From contig CAVGRR010000020.1 of NCBI GenBank assembly GCA_963631655.1, positions 1-28,487 on the forward strand: 28,487 nt of DNA. The letters run 5' to 3'. How positions within the stretch are numbered: position 1 is the first letter of the stretch; each line of letters starts with the position of its first letter. The notes beneath the pieces are model-generated. The model was given only the letters and a program-made list of their open reading frames with translations. It was not told the DNA's origin and searched no databases. This document shows positions 23,801 through 28,487 of this stretch, piece by piece. Position numbers and translations under genes: made by a program. The DNA comes from Methanomethylophilus sp963631655. Lineage in GTDB: Archaea; Thermoplasmatota; Thermoplasmata; Methanomassiliicoccales; Methanomethylophilaceae.

Positions 23801-25963
23801 TCAGCACTGACTGAAGGTTACGCCCGTATCAGAATGCTTATATGTGGTATCGGTTCCGTTGTTCCAGATGTTACGTGCACTGCAAACGCTGTCCCAGGTG
23901 TAATAGCCGCTACCGTTATTGGTCACACCATTGGTATCAATGCTCTTTACATCATGAGCAAGGTTCTGACAGATGGTAACGTCAGTAACAGTGCAGTCCT
24001 TGACGGTGAGCAGAGCCACTGTGGTGCTCGGAGTACCAGAAGCACCTGCGATTCCACCGATGTCACGATATGCGGTTATCTTTGTGCTGGAAACAGCGCA
24101 ATTCTCGATGGTTCCCTGTGCAAACCCTGCGATTCCACCGACCTTGTCTCCATTGTCCCAACTGCCCTCGGACACTTCCTCTATGGCAGCAGAGATGTTG
24201 GAGTTGGTGACCTTACATCCGGAAATGGTTCCGCTGCCCATGTGACCTACAATTCCTCCAGAATAGTGATTGCTGGTAATGGTGGCTTTGTCGATCGTCA
24301 GATCCTTAACAACGGCATTCTTATTGTAAATCTCTCCGAAGAATCCGGCACAATGGTTGACCACAGTGACCTTGAAGTTGGAGATGGTCTTGTTGTTTCC
24401 ATCAAAGGTTCCCTGGAATCCGACGTAAACACTGCCGTTCTCTTTTCCGGAGATCGGGGTCCACTCTGCACCATTGAGATCAATGTCGTTTGCAAGTTTA
24501 ACGGTCTTTCCGACAAAGGTGCATCCAGAGTTGACCTCGGCAGCGAATGCATAAAGCTCGTCAGCAGTGCTGATGATGAGTTCGGTGTCGATCACAGTAG
24601 GTTTAGTGGTCTTGACCGCGTTATCGGGGGTGTTACCAGACTGGGTGTAGTAAGAAGATCTCTCCGAAACGATCCTGCCCCACAGATCATCAGTGATCGC
24701 GGTTCCGAGGTTCTTGTAATCATGTTTAAGAGTCTGTTGAAGTACGACATCATCAGCAACTGTACAGTTGGTGATGGTCGATTTGCTGGTTTCCGATCCG
24801 GTACCGGTTCCTATGATACCGCCGAAGCTACGGTACGCGGTGACGGTGGTCTTAGATATAGTACAGGAGTCCACAGTACCGCAGTTAAGGAGTCCGACAA
24901 CTCCTCCGACGTTGTTTCCGTTGTCGTAGGTTCCGTCAGCCTGCAGAGCGGGCGTAGATGTAACAGAGCTGTTGGTCACCTGACAGTTGGTGATCTTACC
25001 GTAGTACAGACTTGCTGCGACACATCCTGCATTGTAAGTGGTGACGATAGTCTCATTGTCAAGATTCAGATTCTGAACTGTACCGCCCAGAATTCCGAAA
25101 AATCCTGCATTTTCATCTGCAGTGATCGTGAAATTGGAAATAGTATGCCCCTGTCCGTCAAAAATTCCGCGGAATGATGTATATCCGCCCCAGGACTTAT
25201 ATTCTGAATCTGCAACACCTATCAAAGGGGTCCACTCAGCTCCGCCAAGATCAAGATCTGCACAGAGGAGAACGGTTTTGTCCTTGTAATTGTTGGCTGC
25301 AATGTTCACATCGTTCGCGAATGCATAAAGCTGATCGACAGAACTGATGTATATGTAGGGGTCCGCGTTGCTCTGAACTGCTTCAAGAGTAAACACGATG
25401 TCGCAGCTAACGGCATTCACAGATTCGATTGGGATCTCGATGAGAACATCCATCGCCTCGCCGAGCTGTTTCTTTTCACTAACTCCGGGAATCACATCGG
25501 ACCAATTTGAAGCCTTAGAGGTCGCATCGGCATATTCTGAAGCGGAGGCCGCTTTGGTCTGGATCTTCAGATCTCCGCTCTCTCCGGCGACCCTCATAAG
25601 GGTCCTGTAAATAATGTTGAGAGAGCTCTCATTGTATGCGGTAAGGGTGAAGGTTATCCTATCTCCGGGGGCCGCGTTCTTCACATCGATGGTGACGGCT
25701 GTGTCGGAGATCCCGAGTGTCGCGGTTCCGCCACAGGCGAAAGTACCGAGGACTTCTTTCATTTTGTCAGTGGCAGTGGAGTTCTTGTCGTAAGAGTACA
25801 TCTTCAGGTCGGATGCCTCATAGGAGACATCCACGGTACCTGTAGAAACGCTCACGTCCGTTTTCTCGGTGTCCGAGAACCAGGCATAGGTCGCTCCGAC
25901 GGCGGAGAAAGCCACCACGGCGGCGACCAGTGCCGCAATTATGATCTTTGTTTGCGATTTCAT
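23801..25963 (-). CDS. Secreted GLUG-repeat adhesin with TasA/camelysin-like N-terminal domain
   Basis: The protein has 720 residues. Residues 1 to about 34 form a SipW-type signal peptide: KIIIAALVAAVVAFSAVGAT followed by YAWFSDTEKT, the pattern of TasA/camelysin exports. Residues 35-198 resemble a TasA-like beta domain (STGTVDVSYEASD ... APGDRITFTLTAYNESS ... FTLEAVQ). Two homologous halves follow, each starting I-S-S/T-x-D-Q/E-L-Y-A-F-A, then DLDLGGAEWTPL or DIDLNGAEWTPI, FDGxxxTISNF, and GLUG-type units such as NVGGVVGLLNCGTVDSC, likely a parallel beta-helix. Adhesion or matrix fibre function is inferred. No membrane or wall anchor is visible at the C-terminus. GGAGGA gives a strong ribosome binding site. 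It is the last gene of the SipW-like peptidase operon. Confidence 0.8.
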   Translation of the reverse strand: MKSQTKIIIAALVAAVVAFSAVGATYAWFSDTEKTDVSVSTGTVDVSYEASDLKMYSYDKNSTATDKMKEVLGTFACGGTATLGISDTAVTIDVKNAAPGDRITFTLTAYNESSLNIIYRTLMRVAGESGDLKIQTKAASASEYADATSKASNWSDVIPGVSEKKQLGEAMDVLIEIPIESVNAVSCDIVFTLEAVQSNADPYIYISSVDQLYAFANDVNIAANNYKDKTVLLCADLDLGGAEWTPLIGVADSEYKSWGGYTSFRGIFDGQGHTISNFTITADENAGFFGILGGTVQNLNLDNETIVTTYNAGCVAASLYYGKITNCQVTNSSVTSTPALQADGTYDNGNNVGGVVGLLNCGTVDSCTISKTTVTAYRSFGGIIGTGTGSETSKSTITNCTVADDVVLQQTLKHDYKNLGTAITDDLWGRIVSERSSYYTQSGNTPDNAVKTTKPTVIDTELIISTADELYAFAAEVNSGCTFVGKTVKLANDIDLNGAEWTPISGKENGSVYVGFQGTFDGNNKTISNFKVTVVNHCAGFFGEIYNKNAVVKDLTIDKATITSNHYSGGIVGHMGSGTISGCKVTNSNISAAIEEVSEGSWDNGDKVGGIAGFAQGTIENCAVSSTKITAYRDIGGIAGASGTPSTTVALLTVKDCTVTDVTICQNLAHDVKSIDTNGVTNNGSGYYTWDSVCSARNIWNNGTDTTYKHSDTGVTFSQC

Positions 25964-25964
25964 T

Positions 25965-26174
25965 TCATTCCTCCTTCATTTTCTGAAGCAGTGTTCTCCG
26001 CTGTGTGCGGATAGGGTGAAAAGCCGGGGCGGAGGACCGGACCTTTGCATAATGCAGATAATAGGTCCTGTCCCCGCTCTCCTGGAACATCATAATGATG
26101 TTTCCGGCGTTTTGGAGTGTGATAGAAGAATTCCTTCCCGGAAGGAAGGATGCTGGCACATATGATGCAGACAT
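25965..26174 (-). CDS. Possible small coupled ORF between the two surface-protein genes
   Basis: This 69-codon frame starts with an ATG overlapping the upstream stop as TGATG and ends one base before the ATG of the next gene, so it fills the gap exactly. Its C-terminal codons contain the ribosome binding site of the next gene. The protein (begins MSASYVPASFLPG) has no recognisable domain. The region also holds a hairpin and one CTGGCACAT motif, so the open frame may be fortuitous. Confidence 0.3.
   Translation of the reverse strand: MSASYVPASFLPGRNSSITLQNAGNIIMMFQESGDRTYYLHYAKVRSSAPAFHPIRTQRRTLLQKMKEE
26131..26147 (-). terminator. Hairpin-forming inverted repeat after the 491-residue gene
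   Basis: TTCCTTCC-c-GGAAGGAA (26131-26147) could fold with a small loop. On the minus strand it is followed by TTCTTCTAT. It may attenuate transcription between the two surface-protein genes. Confidence 0.35.
26153..26161 (+). repeat. CTGGCACAT motif, copy 13
   Basis: Between the two surface-protein genes, six bases from the inverted repeat at 26131-26147. Confidence 0.7.
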
Positions 26175-27649
26175 CACTGTGCCTCCGCGTAAGCGTTGAT
26201 CTGCAGGGTGAAGCTCAGGGTCTTTCCCTGCACCGTGTTCCCTGCCTCATCTGCCAAGGCGACTCTCAGGGTCATCTTCACGGTGTCCCCTGCGGATACA
26301 GATGTCAGATCGGCCGACCAATCCTTGTCGTCGGCCAATGCGCTCAGCTTTGTGGTGTGAACCTCGGTTCCCACAGTGCAGACAATCTCGATGTAATCCG
26401 CGAGAATGAGGTTCTCAGAGGTGCAGATCAGCGAGTTCAGACACAGTCTGGTGTCGAGGTCCACGTCACCTGTGTTCCTGAGCTCGATCTCGGCTGTCTG
26501 AACGACGCCGGCCGCGATGTTGGTCATAGTGAACGGGTCCCCGTCGCTGAGCGGAGCGTTCACGGTACGTTCACGGGTGGACCTTCCGTCGGACTCGGTG
26601 ACCTTACAGACCCAGGCGGTGAAATCCGGTACTCCCGGAGGCACGGGGATCTCTTCGAATTCCGCATAGACCGTGTGGTCCGCAGCGATGTCTTTGAAGG
26701 CGTACTTCTCAAATCCGGTGCCTACAGACTCCCCGTCGATGATCAACGAGGATAATCTGTATCCGTCATCGGGAAGGATCGTCACGGTGAACTCAGAACC
26801 GCGGGCGACGGTCACTGTCCCCGACGGGGACAGTCTTCCGTGCTCGGAATGAGTGATGGTGACGGCGTAAGTGCTCTTGTTCAGAACGAATCCGAAACTC
26901 ACAGGTGCGGAGAGGTCCGAAACAGTGTACTCCTTCTGCACACCTACGGATGCCCCGTTCAGGACCATATCGGACAGAAGATATCCCTCGGCAGGTTCGA
27001 TACTGAACACCGCATCCGATCCGAATTCCGCATAGAACGAAGCGGACGGAATCATACGGCTGTAGCATCCTGGCACATCGCTTTTTCCGTCCATGGTCAC
27101 AGACACGGAGACGAGGACATCGGAATCGGTCCTGTCCCTGAATTCTGCTTCAACGGTATGGTCGGAGTCCATCTCGATCTTCAGAAGATTGGTAAGTTTC
27201 ACCGGAACCCCGTCGATCTTCAGCGAACAGAGGGTCTTTCCCTCATCAGGCAGGACGGCTGCGGATGCGGTCGTTCCCTTGATGTAGGTGTCGTGACCGA
27301 AGAGGTCGATGCTTCCGCCTTCCCCTGCGACAGGGGTCAGAACGGCAGTGTCAGGTATCTTCTCGAAGACGACCTTGACGAGAAGGTCCTCTTTCACATG
27401 CTTGAGGTGAAGAACGCATCCGTCGGCCGTCGCAGGAGTTCCGTTAATAGTTACAGATGAAAGTTCCCACCCCGATGCGGGAGTAAAAGTGATCTCCGTG
27501 GAACGGTCATGGCCGACTACGGTCTCCGATGGCGTGGCGGAACCCTCGCCTTCGATCTCCACTGCAATGGTATGAGACGGAGCCATGACGCAGACACCTG
27601 CCGAAAGCAGGGTCAGCAGGAGAATGATACCTGCAAAAGCAGTAAGCAT
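26174..27649 (-). CDS. Secreted multi-repeat protein with TasA/camelysin-like C-terminal domain
   Basis: The protein has 491 residues. An N-terminal hydrophobic segment (FAGIILLLTLLSAGVCVMA) acts as signal peptide or anchor. Four or so beta repeats follow with the pattern G-x-L/S ... GY/GWxLSSxxINGxxV ... xVxAEFE, as in InlB B-repeat/bacterial-repeat domains (SGWELSSVTINGTP, EGYLLSDMVLNGASV, DGYRLSSLIIDGES). The last 150 residues (VPDFTAWV ... QTAEIELRNTGDVDLDT ... AGNTVQGKTLSFTLQ) resemble the TasA/camelysin fold with its closing strand. It is sandwiched between the peptidase gene and the adhesin gene and is probably a partner, minor subunit or anchor for the adhesin. An in-frame TGA, the peptidase stop, lies 21 bases upstream, which fixes the start at or near 27649. 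Confidence 0.75.
   Translation of the reverse strand: MLTAFAGIILLLTLLSAGVCVMAPSHTIAVEIEGEGSATPSETVVGHDRSTEITFTPASGWELSSVTINGTPATADGCVLHLKHVKEDLLVKVVFEKIPDTAVLTPVAGEGGSIDLFGHDTYIKGTTASAAVLPDEGKTLCSLKIDGVPVKLTNLLKIEMDSDHTVEAEFRDRTDSDVLVSVSVTMDGKSDVPGCYSRMIPSASFYAEFGSDAVFSIEPAEGYLLSDMVLNGASVGVQKEYTVSDLSAPVSFGFVLNKSTYAVTITHSEHGRLSPSGTVTVARGSEFTVTILPDDGYRLSSLIIDGESVGTGFEKYAFKDIAADHTVYAEFEEIPVPPGVPDFTAWVCKVTESDGRSTRERTVNAPLSDGDPFTMTNIAAGVVQTAEIELRNTGDVDLDTRLCLNSLICTSENLILADYIEIVCTVGTEVHTTKLSALADDKDWSADLTSVSAGDTVKMTLRVALADEAGNTVQGKTLSFTLQINAYAEAQ
27070..27078 (+). repeat. CTGGCACAT motif, copy 14
   Basis: Inside the 491-residue secreted repeat protein gene, antisense, encoding Asp-Val-Pro-Gly. Confidence 0.7.
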
Positions 27650-27667
27650 ACGAGTGGAATTATCCGT

Positions 27668-28298
27668 TCATCTCCCCTCCTTAGAAACATCTTTTTTCTT
27701 TCCTGGGTCTTCGTCTGAGCCGTTTCCAAAACGTGCCGATGCGATACAGGCGACCACAACGGCCGCACAGATCGCAGCGATGGTCGCGATCTTTCCGGAA
27801 GAGGAGGTGAAGAACGATACCAGCACGCCCAGGCCGTGGGACACACCCACGACCTTTCCGTCTATATCCCCGGAATCAGAGGTGACGATCTGCACCGAGG
27901 CCCCGGTGGAACCGTCAACGGCATCCCCTTTCATTGTGTACGTGTAAACACCCGACGTCTCCTTGATATCGATGATACGGTGGGTGACCGAGATCACATT
28001 GCGTGAAACAGGATGGATATAGTCAAAAGTGAGAATATCCCCTACTTTCAATGAAGAATAGAAGTCGTCCCCGTGTACTTTCTCTATGAAAACCAGGCTG
28101 CCTGCTGGGATATTGCTTATCTCATACCCAGCGGGGGGGGGCGACGTCCATCGACGCGGTTGTGACCAGTTTGGTCTCGGTGTTTGAGAAATCAAAAGAA
28201 TTGCCGTTGAGATGGACAAGATACCCTGCAGTGCAGAGCACTATAACCAGAACTGCGATGACCGCAGCGATTTTTCCTTTCGGCAGATCGGCTGACAT
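27668..28298 (-). CDS. SipW-like signal peptidase I, interrupted by a +1 frameshift in a poly-G tract
   Basis: Reading from the ATG at 28298 gives an N-terminal helix (KIAAVIAVLVIVLCTAGYLV) and the catalytic serine S49 in TTASMDVAPP, then, with nine Gs at 28133-28141, ends at a TGA at 28122-28124 after 58 residues. Removing one G rejoins the frame to AGYEISNIPAGSLVFIEKV, GDILTFDYIHP, SVTHRI with the catalytic histidine, YTMKGDAVD with the acidic residue, and a C-terminal helix (KIATIAAICAAVVVACIA), giving 209 residues. This is the Ser/His/Asp S26B type shared by archaea and bacterial SipW. It would process the two exported proteins encoded downstream. As sequenced, no active enzyme is made unless the tract slips. 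The 183-codon open frame from 28219 lacks the serine. Confidence 0.75.
28133..28141. repeat. Nine-G homopolymer tract inside the signal peptidase gene
   Basis: Nine consecutive Gs (C on the coding strand) encode the Ala-Pro-Pro after the catalytic Ser-Met-Asp. Eight would restore the full reading frame. It is a slippage-prone tract. Confidence 0.85.
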
Positions 28299-28315
28299 TA
28301 CGATTTCTCTCTGAA

Positions 28316-28327
28316 AACGGGCCCGTT
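28316..28327. promoter_or_regulatory. Perfect 12-bp palindrome upstream of the signal peptidase gene
   Basis: AACGGGCCCGTT lies 18-29 bases before the ATG at 28298 and next to an AT-rich AAAATTATC element on the minus strand at about 28330-28338, a possible TATA box. It could be an operator for the surface-protein operon. Confidence 0.35.
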
Positions 28328-28487
28328 GAGATAATTTTGCCAGACGTTATCCCGTCTTCCCCGCTCGTATATGCATTTTATGTATTTAATACAATTTTAG
28401 AATTTCTTCAGTTTCGGCAAGATTTCACAAAATTCAGTTACTTTTCACTTTACATATGTTAAGGTTACTTAAAAAAATTAACAGTAC

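Noticed and set aside
1155..27078. CTGGCACAT copies as sigma-54 promoter -24 elements (TGGCAC)
   Set aside because: Archaea have no sigma-54, the TTGC partner element is absent, and most copies lie inside genes in no consistent relation to starts.
1155..27078. CTGGCACAT copies as remnants of a mobile or CRISPR-like repeat
   Set aside because: Similarity does not extend usefully beyond the 9-mer, spacing is irregular, and there is no nearby transposase, cas gene or target duplication.
1..28487. tRNA, rRNA, CRISPR arrays, insertion sequences or prophage genes
   Set aside because: I looked and saw no cloverleaf-like sequence, regular repeat-spacer array, transposase or integrase motif, or terminal inverted repeat pair.

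Overview
The window looks like a chromosomal segment of a methanogenic archaeon of the Methanomassiliicoccales (Thermoplasmata). This is inferred from an archaeal type II GAPDH, an A24 class III prepilin peptidase, a short archaeal Zn-ribbon membrane protein, a DapL-type lysine pathway, an HdrD-like Fe-S subunit, BspA-like and GLUG-type surface proteins, and TATA boxes about 26 bases upstream of several start codons. All 23 chromosomal stop codons that can be read are TGA or TAA and none is TAG, which fits a lineage that reads UAG as pyrrolysine, although no Pyl gene is in the window.

Layout. Bases 1-962 (minus) are the N-terminal part of a secreted leucine-rich-repeat protein cut by the window edge. 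Bases 1284-4411 (plus) hold a seven-zinc-ribbon protein with a C-terminal HTH-like domain, a small Zn-ribbon membrane protein, and a two-gene unit of unknown envelope proteins. Bases 4408-7558 (minus) are a tight operon larA-like / HdrD-like Fe-S protein / folP. Bases 7730-9683 (plus) are thiL and amrS. Bases 9673-12320 (minus) are a prepilin peptidase and an MscS channel with an extra extracytoplasmic domain.

Bases 12608-18586 (plus) are a lysine operon: an Lrp/AsnC regulator, then dapA, lysC, lysA, dapF and dapL, coupled by TGATG junctions and closed by a GC hairpin with a T tract. Together they cover aspartate to lysine by the LL-diaminopimelate aminotransferase route, except that asd and dapB lie elsewhere. 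A helical protein of unknown function follows, then gap-pgk (minus), then ilvB (plus) with its own terminator.

Bases 23801-28298 (minus) form the most unusual region: a SipW-like signal peptidase, a secreted protein with repeat domains and a TasA/camelysin-like C-terminus, a possible small ORF, and a 720-residue GLUG-repeat adhesin with a SipW-type signal peptide. The peptidase gene is interrupted by a one-base excess in a nine-G tract next to its catalytic serine, so it is either phase-variable or carries a sequencing error.

Cutting across all of this, the 9-mer CTGGCACAT occurs 14 times on the two strands, where about 0.2 would be expected. It sits both between genes and inside unrelated genes in more than one reading frame. 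It therefore looks like a DNA-level signal of unknown function.
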